Shown here piece by piece: positions 46,404-56,851 of a stretch of 64,000 nucleotides of DNA. The position numbers were made by a program, and so were the translations under genes. Location: positions 124,001-188,000 of the forward strand of contig OX345636.1 in NCBI GenBank assembly GCA_947044365.1, written 5' to 3'. The notes under the pieces were generated by a model. It ran no database searches. It was given only the letters and a program-made list of their open reading frames with translations, and had not been told where the DNA came from. Source of the stretch: Petrosia ficiformis (taxonomy: Eukaryota > Porifera > Demospongiae > Haplosclerida > Petrosiidae). Positions within the stretch are counted from its first letter, which is position 1. Every line of letters begins with the position of its first letter.

Positions 46404-46622
46404 CTAATTTTTCGGGTAAACCATTGTAGAGGCTCTAGTAGCTATAGTTCTAAGAATGTTTATAGTAAATGGTGTCCACAATCCAATTGTTTCTACAACG
46501 AGAAGGAAAGAAGAAGCGCTAGCAGTTTTGACTACTGAACGATGTTTATTATCTTTGGAAATTTCTCTACTCTCAGCGATTGCACCAGCATTAACAGGGG
46601 TAGACATTGTGATAGGTTGCAA
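46404..46622 (-). pseudogene. Possible C-terminal fragment of an RT-type retroelement
   Basis: The frame VNAGAIAESREISKDNKHRS, then FLLVVETIGLWTPFTINILR, resembles the C-terminus that follows RT in the same LINE-like family as 34463-36589 (pattern E..G.W...A...L). Only this piece is present. Tentative. Confidence 0.35.
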
Positions 46623-46821
46623 TACATTGGAGACAGAAATATCAAAAAAAAGATAGTTTCACATTGTCAAAGTCTGGGTGGTCCGCCCAATAATTGACCG
46701 AGCCCCAGTGAGGATGCTTAATAAAATGATATATTGTGTTGTTATAATAATATTACATTATAAGAAAACAATTAATAATTTATATGATTGTATGCACATG
46801 ATTCAGTATAGGATATAGCCT

Positions 46822-46915
46822 GCAGTTATGGGCATATGACTCCCATGAGATAATCGGTCGAGGGGCATAGCCGGCCAGAGATCAATTATCTCAAAGCCCA
46901 TAACTGCCTCCAAAG
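46822..46915. repeat. Palindrome of about 94 bp with TTATGGGC arms
   Basis: GCAGTTATGGGC and GAGATAAT.G arms pair with AATTATCTC and GCCCATAACTGC around GGCATAGCCGGCC. The TTATGGGCAT motif recurs at 53654 and 55252. Confidence 0.75.
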
Positions 46916-47014
46916 ATGGCTACATAATGATTATTGTAACACACTCACTGTAGAAGCCATAGTACTATACTAATTATTGTTTACTGTAAAAACTGTGAAA
47001 ACACAATTTGTGGG

Positions 47015-47252
47015 TGTTGTGACCGAACACGCGTTATACTGTAAACAGCAACTGAACAGCAACCCGAACAGTATCACACAATCTCAGAACTATTATTGAT
47101 CAACAGTAAAAGTGAATTACAGAACTGAACCGAACATAAACTGACCATACAACTGACTATAATTAAAAATGACTGAACTATTTATAACATAACACTTGTA
47201 AGGTTTACAGGAAATTAATAATAATAATGAAATAACATATACAATTATCACA
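47015..47252 (-). repeat. 3' LTR of the gypsy element
   Basis: On the plus strand runs TGTTGTGACCGAACACGC..AATTATCACA, that is TG..CA in both orientations. Collinear with 51197-51435. Confidence 0.95.
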
Positions 47253-47489
47253 CTCTCCCTCACCTAGCTAAGAAATATTAGAGACAAAGGGTCCATATTT
47301 ATCCACAGGTCTACATGGTCTAGTAGAACGACGTACTGTAATTGCAGGATTAGGTGTAGGGTTGATTTGAATAGTGCATGTTGGAGTATTAACAGTGTTA
47401 CTATTAGTGGCAATTGGAAAGTTCCAATTATCAATATTATCAACATCTTGTTGAGTATCAGTAGTATTATCTTCACTGTAACGAACACG

Positions 47490-50400
47490 TAATTGATCAA
47501 TGTGTCAGCGTAAAATTAAATTTGGTGCAATCTGTACTTTGCAAGAAACTGGTCCAATTTTTTCAACTACTTGTGCTGGAATCCAAGTGGAAGTTTCTCT
47601 GTAATTATGAGCAAAAACTTTTTGTCCAATACTGAATTGACGTAGTGGTTTAGTAGACTTAAAATCAGTTTGTTTACTGGATACTTTATGAGACATATCA
47701 GGATGAATGAGGTCTAATGTGGTTCGTAATTTTCTTCCCATTCGTAATTCAACAGGTGATGCTTCAGTGGTTGAATGTGGTGTTACACAGTAACAAGCTA
47801 AAAACTGTATCAAACGAGAACTAACATTTCCTTCCAATTTCTTTAGTGCTGACTTAAATGTTTGTACAGCTCTTTCGGCAAGACCATTTGAGCTGGGGTG
47901 ATAAGGTGAGGTACGAATATGTTGTATACCACATTGTTTCATAAATGATTGAAATTCGTGACTGGTAAATGCAGTACCATTGTCAGAAACTAGTTGCTCT
48001 GGAAGTCTGTGAGTTGAAAATATTTGCTGTAGTTTATGAATAGTAACTTCCGATGATGTTGAGTTAACAATGTGGACTTCAAGCCATTTTCAATGACCAT
48101 CAATCAATACGAGGAACAATTTACCTAAAAATGGGCCTGCATGATCTATGTGAACACGACACCATGGCTTTCGTGGGAATTCCCAAAGGTGAAGAGGAGC
48201 TTTTGATGGAACAGAACGGTTTAGCTGGCAGGTGTTACAATGTTGTACTTTTCTTTGAATATCAGAATCAATACCTGGCCACCACACATATGAACGGGCT
48301 AACATTTTCATTTTCGTAATTCCAGGGTGAGTTTGTTGAAGTTGATCTAGAATGGTGTTATGAGCAGCAGTGGGTATAATGACGCGACAACCTAACAATA
48401 AACATCCGTCTAAAACACTAAGTTCAGTATACCTGTTGTGAAAAGGAGTGAGGTCTGGTGTAGGTTCAGTAATATTCCATCCATTTTCTACTAGTTTTCT
48501 TACACGAGATAAGAGAGGATCTTTGTCTGTCCAATCTTTTAAATGTGCAGCAGTAACAATGGACTCTTCTAAATGATTTAGGAGGTGAATAAGATCGCCT
48601 GGCATTGGAACTTCAGAATCGGAAAAGGAATGTTTAAGTGGAAGTCTGCTGAGAGCATCTGCAGTTGACATATTTTTTACCGGGCTTATATTTGATTGTG
48701 TACTGGTAAGCAGCTAATGTTAAGGCCCAGCGTTGAATTCTTGCTGAAGCCATAGATGTTGTTGCATGAGATTCACTGAAAATACGTTCCAGGGGCTTAT
48801 GATCTGAATAAAGAGTAAAATGAGTACCATATAAATATTTGTGGAAACGTTTGACACCGAAAATGATTGCTAGTGCATCTTTTTCTAATTGAGAGTATTT
48901 ACGTTCTGCTGGTGAGAGGGTACGAGAGGCAAAAGTTATTGGATTTTCTGTGTTGTCTGGCATTTTGTCAGTTAAAACGGCCCCAACTCCGTATGGAGAG
49001 GCATCACAATACAAAAAAAGGGGTTTCTCACTGTCGTAATGTACTAATAGTGAAGATGATTGCAACAGTTGTTTAACTTCATCAAAGGCAGTTTGTTGTG
49101 GATCTGTCCATGTCCACTTTGTACCTTTACATAACAATGAATGAAGAGGAGCCAGAACATCTGACACATTTGGCAGGAATTTGTGGTAGTAGTTAACAAG
49201 TCCTAAAAATGCTCTTAGTTCCGTTACATTTGTAGGAGCGGGTGAATAGCTTGTACTTTTGTTGGTGATGGATGAAGTCCATTACTATCGATTATGTGAC
49301 CTAGGTATTCCACTGAAGTTGTGGCAAAAATACATTTTGAATGCTTTAGAGTGATACTAGCTGATGTCAGGTGTGCTAAGACTTGTTCTAGGTTATGTAG
49401 ATGATCTGCTTCATTCTTGCCTGAGACTAAGATGTCATCTATGTAGACACATACATTTGGTAGGTCACGCAACATGTTTTCCATAAGTTTTTGAAATATG
49501 CTTGGGGCAGTGGAAATACCAAATGGTAGACGATTGTACTGAAATAGTCCTTTATGTGTATTGATTGTTGTGAATTTCTTTGAATCTTCATCTAAGGGTA
49601 ACTGCTGGTATGCTTGACTTAGGTCTAGTTTAGTAAACAATTTACCATTTTGTAATGCAGCAAAAATATCTTCTACACGAGGAAGTGGGTAACTATCTGC
49701 AGAGAGGGATTGGTTAACTGTAACTGTATAATCACCACAGAGGCGTATGTTGCCATCTCTTTTCATAATAGGAACAATAGGAGTAGCCAACTCAGTGTGT
49801 TGAACAGGAGAAATGATACCTAAATTTTGTAGTCGATCAAGTTCGATTTCTACATTTTCTTTGAGACGATATGGTACTGGTCTAGCTCTGAAATATTTTG
49901 GAGTAGCTTGAGGGTCAACATATAACTTAGCAGTGGCACTTTGAAGTAATCCCAATTTGTCAGCAAAGGTGCATATTTATCCAATAATGGTGACACTGAT
50001 ATGTTCTGAAGGGTGTGAATTGAGTTCCAATCTAGTTTGATCTTTTCCAACCAATTTCTACCAAATAAGCTTGGACCTTGACCTTGCACTACGACTAATG
50101 GCAGGGTGTGTACTTGGGACTGGTAACACACTTGTACATCATAAGTACCTAGAATACTGAGACTATGACCAGTGTAAGTAGTAAGTGTAATATCAGTTGG
50201 TTGTAACTTATCTGTTGGACTTGCATTGCAATAGAATGGAATGTTTGCTCACTTATAACTGATAATGATGCTCCTGTGTCCAACTCCATTGAAATATCAG
50301 TTCCATTCACATTAACTGTAATAATTAAAGATTTGGGTTTTCCAGGAAGAGTAAACAGGGTATCCAGCCCTTTGGGAGGGGGTGAGGGTACAGGGCTTAA

Positions 50401-50500
50401 TTGGAGGTGGGTTTTGAGGTCAGTGCGTGTACACTAGGCTTCTTTGATGAATTTAGAGTTCCACCTTGTGGTTGTCTGGAGGGCTGTTTGCTTTTACAAA
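47490..50500 (-). pseudogene. pol: gypsy pol (protease, RT, RNase H, integrase), disrupted
   Basis: The protease has the active-site triplet in MELDTGASLSVIS near 50280. RT (49955-49224) shows LDLSQAYQQL, LPFGISTAPSIFQ and VYIDDILVS. RNase H (49167-48660) shows FLYCDASPYGVGAVL and LYSDHKPL. Integrase has a zinc-binding start, H..H near QTHPGITKMK then HCNTC, and the DDE beginning HIDHAGPF. It ends with TSPYHPSSNGLAERAVQTFK and a chromo-less tail. Breaks: TGA after LVLIDGH (48088-48090) and after NLILR (near 47503), and frame changes near 49235, 48670 and between protease and RT. No intact polyprotein remains. Confidence 0.9.
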
Positions 50501-50506
50501 CTTTGG

Positions 50507-51176
50507 CTATGTGCCACAAGCTCTGCACTCTGCTTTTTGAAAACTGCAAGAGTTTGCAAGGTGATTACCACTGCATCTATAACATGTGACGGTGAAACGT
50601 TTTTGACGTGCCTTTAACTGTTGTATTGGTAATGCAGGTACGGGAACTTGTCTGTGAAGAGCTGCAGCATCCTTAGCAGCCAATTCTATTGATTGAGAAA
50701 TCTCAAATGCCTTTTCATAGGTTAAACTCGATGATTCTTGCAATAGGCGGTTTTGAATACGAATATCATTCACCCCACATACGAGACGATCCCTAACCAT
50801 TTCATGTAGCTTGTCTCCGAATTGACAATGTTCACCCAAACGTTTGAGTTCTGCTGCGTAAGTAGCTACTGATTCACTGTCTTTCCTCGTACTGGTATTG
50901 AACTTGTAACGTTGCATTATCACTGAAGGAGCGGGACTGAAGTGATCACTGAGTACTTTTATAATTCTGAGTAAATCTTGTCATTGTGGTGCTCGGTTGT
51001 AGCAACCTATTTAGCAGTTCAAATGTTGCAGGACCACACACAGTTAATAGGATTGCTTTCTTCTTATCGTCGTCTTGGACATCATTTGCAGTAAAGTAGT
51101 AACCTAACCGTTCCGTATAGGAGGACCATGACTCTTGGTTTGAATTAAAGTAAGAAATCTTCCTGTGGACTGCCAT
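50507..51176 (-). pseudogene. gag: gypsy gag, disrupted
   Basis: Begins MAVHRKISYFNSNQESWSSY at 51176. A single-base frame change near 50945 leads into APSVIMQRYKFNTSTRKDSE and ATYAAELKRLGEHCQFG, typical retrotransposon gag. A zinc knuckle, CYRCSGNHLANSC, has one residue fewer than the usual CX2CX4HX4C. A second, CRACG then HIAKVC, is split by a frame change. Confidence 0.88.
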
Positions 51177-51196
51177 GACTTTATCCTCGTCGACAA

Positions 51197-51435
51197 TGTT
51201 GTGACCGAACACGCGTTATACTGTAAACAACAACTAAACAACAACCCGAACAGTATCACACAATCTCAGAACTATTATTGATCAACAGTAAAAGTGAATT
51301 ACAGAACAGAACAGAACTGAACCGAACATAAACAGACCATATAACTGACTATAATTAAAAATGACTGAACAGATAACCTTGCAAGGTTTACAGGAAATTA
51401 ATAATAATAATGAAATAACATATACAATTATCACA
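51197..51435 (-). repeat. 5' LTR of the gypsy element
   Basis: Same ends as the 3' LTR. Immediately inside it (minus strand) lies TTGTCGACGAGGATAA and then the gag start. Confidence 0.95.
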
Positions 51436-51440
51436 GTGGG

Positions 51441-52640
51441 TATTTCCCTGTACTTGTCATAGGCATCACTGGTTACCATGGTGACCACCCACACGCATAA
51501 CTTGTTGCTGCCATTGTGTTTATATTTCAGATTGTGAATATCATTGTTGCAACCAATCTCCAATCTTTAGTGTCAACATCGTTAGTTTATCTCTATTTAC
51601 ATAGCTGTGGTGATTTTTTTTATAACCCAACATTTACTGTTTCACAGAATTTAGAGGACATCAGCACTTGCAATACAATTTCTGCAAGATATTCAGTTTC
51701 TAGCTGCGTCTACATCATTTCATGCAAGGTTGTCACTCAAGCCATAATATATTTGCTACATGTAAAGGTGTCTACCTCTTCATTTAGTGCACTTGAAGGC
51801 ACAACTGACAATGAAGAAGATTATTATACTATGAACGTTATTTGTAACTATTTTCTGTCAACGATAATTGGGAATGCAAATTTTCCAGTCATGACCACAT
51901 GTGTATCGTTATTACACAAACACTCCTTTAACTTTGTGATTCAATGACATGTGGTGTGATTTGGACATCAGTATCTCCAGATATATGTTCCCTATCATGT
52001 GGAGATGTGTTAGTGATATCACATGCTATAAAAATCAATGGAGATTCAAATCACAATAATATACATGCATACATAATAGGACATATTTTCTGACAAAACG
52101 CACCTTGTAAAGTAAGGTCATCTTCCCATGATAGTATGTACTGCTGTCATACTTGTTCAGTAATATGTATGTAAATCAAATCTAGATCTATCTGCATACC
52201 ACAGTTTAGTGTGTATGCTCACTTGTGGTAAGAGATTCTGTAATGCTTTTGAAATACATCAGCATAGTAGGGGTGCTTTGGTAACACTGAGGTGTCAAAT
52301 TTAGAAGTGCTATGATTACACTAGGGTGCTAAGACTACACCTTATGTGTTACAGTAGCCCAGCATTGTGGGTTAAGAATGACTAGGGTGTCCTGTGAACA
52401 CTAAGATGATGTTACCACAGCACCCAACAAGCTTTCATTAGACCTTTTCACGTAAAGTGCTGAGGAATTCATTAGTTGGATAATGAACGTGACATCACTT
52501 CCGGGGTACATTCTTGGGGTACTTTTGTATTGAAGTCAATGGAGAAAAACACTATTTTTGATAACGAATAGTTTGCTTCGTGTACCGTATATTTTACATC
52601 AATGAAAAGATCGAAATCCATGTTCTCTAATGGTGTAAAA
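51441..52640. other. No gene recognised; dispersed repeat copy at 52115-52235
   Basis: A plus-strand frame of 143 codons at 51516-51947 has no known domain and no repeat support. The segment 52115-52235 matches the dispersed repeat at 2100-2212. Confidence 0.5.
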
Positions 52641-52654
52641 ATCTAGACAAAAAT

Positions 52655-53547
52655 GTTGTTAGTTTTTGGAATATTACAATTGTGTAATCATAGGAGTAAA
52701 CTCAAAGTACACAATCTGTCTATCAACAAAAATGCTACTAACTGTTCCAAACTTCAGCTCCTCGTTGTCTTCCTTTCCAGCAAAAGGATCCTGGTACTTG
52801 GTACCACACAATCATACCCAGTTAGCCCTAAACACAAAAGGAATAAAAATGTTTGGTCAAAGTTAACAATTGAAACTTATACCTGAACAAACAGATTGAT
52901 GACAAAGTTGAAATGGAATTCCACATTATATTTGTAGGGTTTTGAACAACATGACCTAAGGAATAGCAAATCATATATTTGGAAATTTATTAAGCTAAAA
53001 ACATACCAGGGCCGATTTCCATTTCTTCTCCAGAAAGAGAATCTTAACAAAGGGATAAGTAGCACTGTTGTAACTGATGACGGAGTGCTAACGAGTAACA
53101 AATGTTAGTAAAATTTCCCAATACAATAGCTAAATGCTTAAATTACTTATGCTTTGACTCGAACCTGGTTGTCCAATGGTTAATTAAAGGTCTAAATCTA
53201 AATAAAACATGAGCATTAATTATAATTACATGCACATGTACAATACACAACTACACACAAACTTACTGTCAAATCAGTCATGGCATATGAATCATTGAAT
53301 GCATGTTCATGGTAAGAGGAACTTCTGGGTATAGCTCCGTGACACAGGAATGATGATCACTAATTAGCGATTGTAAAAAACCACACTCATCCAGTGTAAT
53401 TCGTCTGGAAAGCAGGATATTCATAATTTTAAGTAAAGAAAGATAGTTGCTCCAATGTTGATCACCTTCAGGAACTAAATGTCCAATTATTAATGGAAGA
53501 AAGTGAGCCAATGTCCACATCTGCATAGCTATTAAAAAAGAAAACAA
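52655..53547 (-). pseudogene. Transposase-derived gene fragment, C-terminal exons
   Basis: The 5' piece (53547-53278) has AMQMWTLAHFLPLIIGHLVP, HWSNYLSLLKIMNILLS and LISDHHSCVTELYP, ending MNMHSMIHMP. I recall this block from metazoan transposase-derived proteins of tnp2/Zn-finger type. A terminal piece (about 52815-52665) reads GTKYQDPFAGKEDNEELKFG then TVSSIFVDRQIVYFEF, which fits the usual end of the same proteins. Stops separate the pieces. Superfamily uncertain. Confidence 0.45.
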
Positions 53548-53550
53548 TAT

Positions 53551-53770
53551 ATAATACTATACTAATTAGTGTTTACTGTGAAAATATAATTATTATTAAT
53601 TAAAATTCTTTAGTGGCAGTCTACAGGCATTTTATGGGCATGTATCGCTCCATGTAGATAGGCAACACTCTATTGTATAATTTTATATGATGGTACGTGG
53701 GCAATCGCCAAGGTAACCTTTAATGTACCATTGGTGATATATGCCCATAACCTCTAGACAATGTTTACAT
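53551..53770. repeat. Imperfect inverted repeat with TTATGGGCAT arms
   Basis: GTCTACAGGCATTTTATGGG and its inverse CCCATAACCTCTAGAC bound a segment with GGTAC arms. The left flank ATACTATACTAATTA.TGTTTACTGT also occurs at 46966-46990, beside the palindrome there. Suggests one snapback family. Confidence 0.6.
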
Positions 53771-53820
53771 AACAATTTATACAATGATTATAACGAGTTT
53801 ACATAAAGCAAGAGGACTTG

Positions 53821-54880
53821 TTAAATAAAGGTGATGTTTCCACCATTAGTAGCCTGTAATGTACCTGGCACTGAACTAACACTGTTCTGAAATAATTCAG
53901 CAGGACTAAGAGGAGGAAGGGGAGTTCGTTTTTGTGATGAACTAAGTTGTCTTTCTTTCTCAAAGGGACTTGTCTTCTCTGGGTATGGGTCATCATTTTG
54001 GGTGCTAAGCTTCTTAGAAGGTGGTGGCTGAAGTATTTTGGAAACATGCTTAAAATGTTGTTCTCCTGGTCGGTTGTAGCACTGGACAACCTGCTCTAAT
54101 ACGATATACTGTGTGGGCTTGAATAAGTTGCTCATCAATCATGCTTCGCAAAAACTCGGTGGCACAGGTAACTTTGCCACTGTGACCAGTAAAATATCCA
54201 TCAAGACCAGCTTCAGTGCAAAGTTTTTGTACTATTCCATTTAGTGTATTTCTCCCCACAACATGTTTCATAAAATAAGGTTGAACAGTAGATTTGGTTA
54301 CTACTCCTGGTCTCCGATAAAATAGTCCTAAAGCGTGGTGTTCATCTCTGCTCTTGAGTTTACAATTGTAGAAGTAAAAGATGTTTAATAATCCAGTAAC
54401 TGTAACTATGAAAAAATACCCTTGTCCTACAGCAAACTCTCCATGTCATTGGTAATAGGTTGAGCTGAGTTCCTTTCTGTGCCAAATCCCTCTGCTGTTA
54501 GTGCTTTCATGCGAACATCAAGAGACTTCCGTAGAGTGTCATAGGCTAACGAATGGCTATCAAAAAAACTAACATCAGGCCTGCCACTCTCTCTAAGGTA
54601 ACGATGGATGGAGACCACAATCTGATACAAAGAGTTAGGAGGATACAAGGTCACAACATCTTTTTTCACAGCTTCGTGAACGAAATGAGCTAGATAATTA
54701 TTGTTCAACTGCGCATCAGTCATATCAGGAACAGAAGCCTCTATTCCTCATTCATTGCACCATGCTTTGAATATGCTAACACCCTAGTTTGTGCTTCTTG
54801 TTGTATTTATTGGAATTCTCAGGACAACAGACTTTTCAAGATCTTCCTCGTTGGCAGGCGTAGAATAAGGCTGGTGTACA
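53821..54880 (-). pseudogene. Crypton-like tyrosine recombinase (DUF3504), decayed
   Basis: Reading on the minus strand: RIPINTTRSTN, stop, GVSIFKAWCNE, stop, then MTDAQLNNNYLAHFVHEAVK, YPPNSLYQIVVSIHRYLRES and FDSHSLAYDTLRKSLDVRMK. A TAG follows near 54434. The catalytic part has NCKLKSRDEHH (Arg), TGHSGKVTCATEFL (His and Lys in place of HxxR) and, after a frame change near 54110, QCYNRPGEQHF with the likely nucleophilic Tyr. This is the order of the DUF3504 recombinase family derived from Cryptons. At least three stops and one shift make it inactive. A Pro/Ser-rich tail runs to 53824. Confidence 0.75.
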
Positions 54881-55225
54881 CACTTTCTTCTTAGCTTCCA
54901 AATCAATGCAACAAAGACTATCACTTTGGAATAAGTTTCTGAACGATCAGGTGTTTTTATTAGTATAACTATTGTATTCTAAGTTCACTGATCGGAAATA
55001 TAGCGACTTGTCAGCTACCTTGTTTCAGTGATAACACACAGGATGCTTTATAAAATTTCGTATTCATCATCTAACGCCATAACAAACTTTATTAAACAAA
55101 TTACTCACGACAAACACTACTATGCCTTCCCACAATGTGGTTATTATTTTAGCAACAGTGACATCGTTGATACTTAATTGCATTCTTCAGACGAATTTTA
55201 TGATCACCATGGTTATTAATCACAT

Positions 55226-55290
55226 ATCACCCTGGTTGTGGGTGTTGTTGGTGTTATGGGCATATAACACCCTCCAGACAGGGTGATATC
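55226..55290. repeat. Palindrome of about 65 bp
   Basis: ATCACCCTG pairs with CAGGGTGAT, and GGTGTT with AACACC around TTATGGGCATAT. Third member of the TTATGGGCAT set. Confidence 0.7.
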
Positions 55291-55678
55291 CTGACAGTGA
55301 TTCTTGCAAGTAAAATAACATAAATGGATGGGATGTTTTAGAATTATAAATTTTCTAATTTTTATTGTACAAATTTGTACAATTTTTGTTAACGAGTAAA
55401 AAAATGTTCTATTATATAGACAATAACTGGTTATTTGTACAACAACCGCTTATTATGTATAATTTTAATAGTGTATAAATTTGTAGCTTATCTCGTTGCG
55501 TGCCATTAAAAAATTAATGAATTTTCGTGGGCTAATTCCCCAATACCAAATTAATTTCTGTGGTCAGAAGGAAAGGTCAACGTTTCAGACGCTCTGCTTT
55601 TGCCGGTATATTCTAAGTCTGTAACGTCTTGTAAGGCCATTTTCCTACTCTCTGACGTTTGATAGACCTTTGGGAAAC

Positions 55679-55737
55679 ATGGAGACTAGTTGTATCACTT
55701 CATTTATCAATATGAAGAGAGATATTCTGCTACGAGG
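55679..55737 (+). other. Possible short first exon
   Basis: ATG 55679 opens METSCITSFINMKRDILLR and reaches a consensus donor, GAG|GTAAGT. No downstream exon was recognised, so this is only a possible start of a transcript. Confidence 0.25.
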
Positions 55738-55847
55738 TAAGTAATCTTTGAAAAATTGATAGTATTGTTGTAATTCATTGTGTATTTGTTAATTTTAAAC
55801 ATTAAACCAAAGAAATAACGTAAATGTACAGTTTAGTAACTAGAGAG

Positions 55848-56322
55848 TCACTTATATATGATATGGGAGCTTATATAGACTATTTTGTGGTACTTTTCAA
55901 AGCAAGGGATAGGGCATAAAGGGGGATGGTCTTGGCATGTTTTGCAATGGTAAAGGGTTCTCTTTCTCTTAGTAGATTTGCTGCAAAGTATACATTCATA
56001 CTGCTCTTTTACTGTTCTTTTAGCAAGGAAATGTTTTCTTCAATCTAGTCTTTCAGGCTGATTCTCTAATGAAGAACGGGGTCTTCCTGCTAGAGGTTTA
56101 CGAACAGATTGTTTGATGTAGTCCCTCGTTAATTGGTCAACAAGAACTCTTTCATATGTTATGACCATTATGTAATATTACTTGAATATAGTAATTGTTT
56201 ATTGTTTTCTTATTTAGTTTTATGTATAATTATGTACCTATATCATTCTCATTGTTACTAGTCTCTTCATCAGACCTCCAATCATCAATCATTTCCAATA
56301 CAACAGAAGTTGAAAAAGCCAT
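55848..56322 (-). pseudogene. Internally deleted piggyBac transposase relic
   Basis: An acidic N-terminus, MAFSTSVVLEMIDDWRSDEE (56322 downward), is followed after about 80 bp by only the C-terminal part (56168-55848). That part reads VRKPLAGRPRS, PERLD, TGA, RKHFLAKR and then CILCSKSTKRKRTLYHCKTC and CPIPCFEKYHK, the zinc-binding end of piggyBac proteins. The catalytic DDD core is absent. TTAA-bounded TIRs were not found. It lies inside the candidate 7.5-kb element. Confidence 0.65.
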
Positions 56323-56851
56323 GATATTCATTGTTACAGACAGTCGTTTCGCCAACGGTAGGATCACGTGAATTTTATTTTTCGCATTACGTCATAAAGA
56401 GGCGTTGATAGCTGAAAGATGGAAAGGTGAACAGGGGTAAGAAAACAAGTCTTCCCGTGTGCTTTAGAGCGAATGAAACCAGATTAAGTATCTCAGATGT
56501 TTCGATAAGATGTCAGTAGTAAAGAATCTCTTGTCAAAGGTCTGGTTAAAGTTGTAAAAATAGAGTAAAAAGTTTAAAACGCCTTGGACGGTTCTTAAAC
56601 AATCTCAAGCAGTGACTATGTTCTGAACTGTCACTGGATGATACAGTAATGGAACAAGATAAAATTTGTACTTCTTATAGGCGTATGTATAGTGAATGTA
56701 TCTAGCAAGTTTGGTAGCTGTATCATGGTCAGAAAATTTTTTTGCACAACATCTGTGAGTTTGTGTAGCATATTTATTATATTAGTTATTAGAATGATGT
56801 GTAACAGCAAACTTATAATCAAAAAAAAAATCAGCTTCAATGCATGTATGT

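Larger units (their letters stand above)
47010..51440 (-). mobile_element. Ty3/gypsy LTR retrotransposon with both LTRs and target duplication
   Basis: Element 47015-51435, flanked by the 5-bp direct repeat GTGGG (47010-47014 and 51436-51440). LTRs of 238 and 239 bp differ by scattered changes, a 10-bp indel and a second small indel, so the insertion is old. A purine-rich tract (GGTGAGGGAGAG on the minus strand, 47253-47265) borders the 3' LTR. No ordinary TGG-type primer site was seen after the 5' LTR. Order gag, protease, RT, RNase H, integrase is of the Ty3/gypsy type, close to the K02A2.6-like (Mag-type) group. Several stops and frameshifts show it is inactive. Confidence 0.95.

Noticed and set aside
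48088..48090. In-frame TGA codons in gypsy pol considered as recoding
   Set aside because: Several frameshifts accompany them, so ordinary decay is simpler.
51516..51947. 143-codon plus-strand ORF
   Set aside because: No recognisable domain, no splice signals at useful places, composition like random AT-rich DNA.
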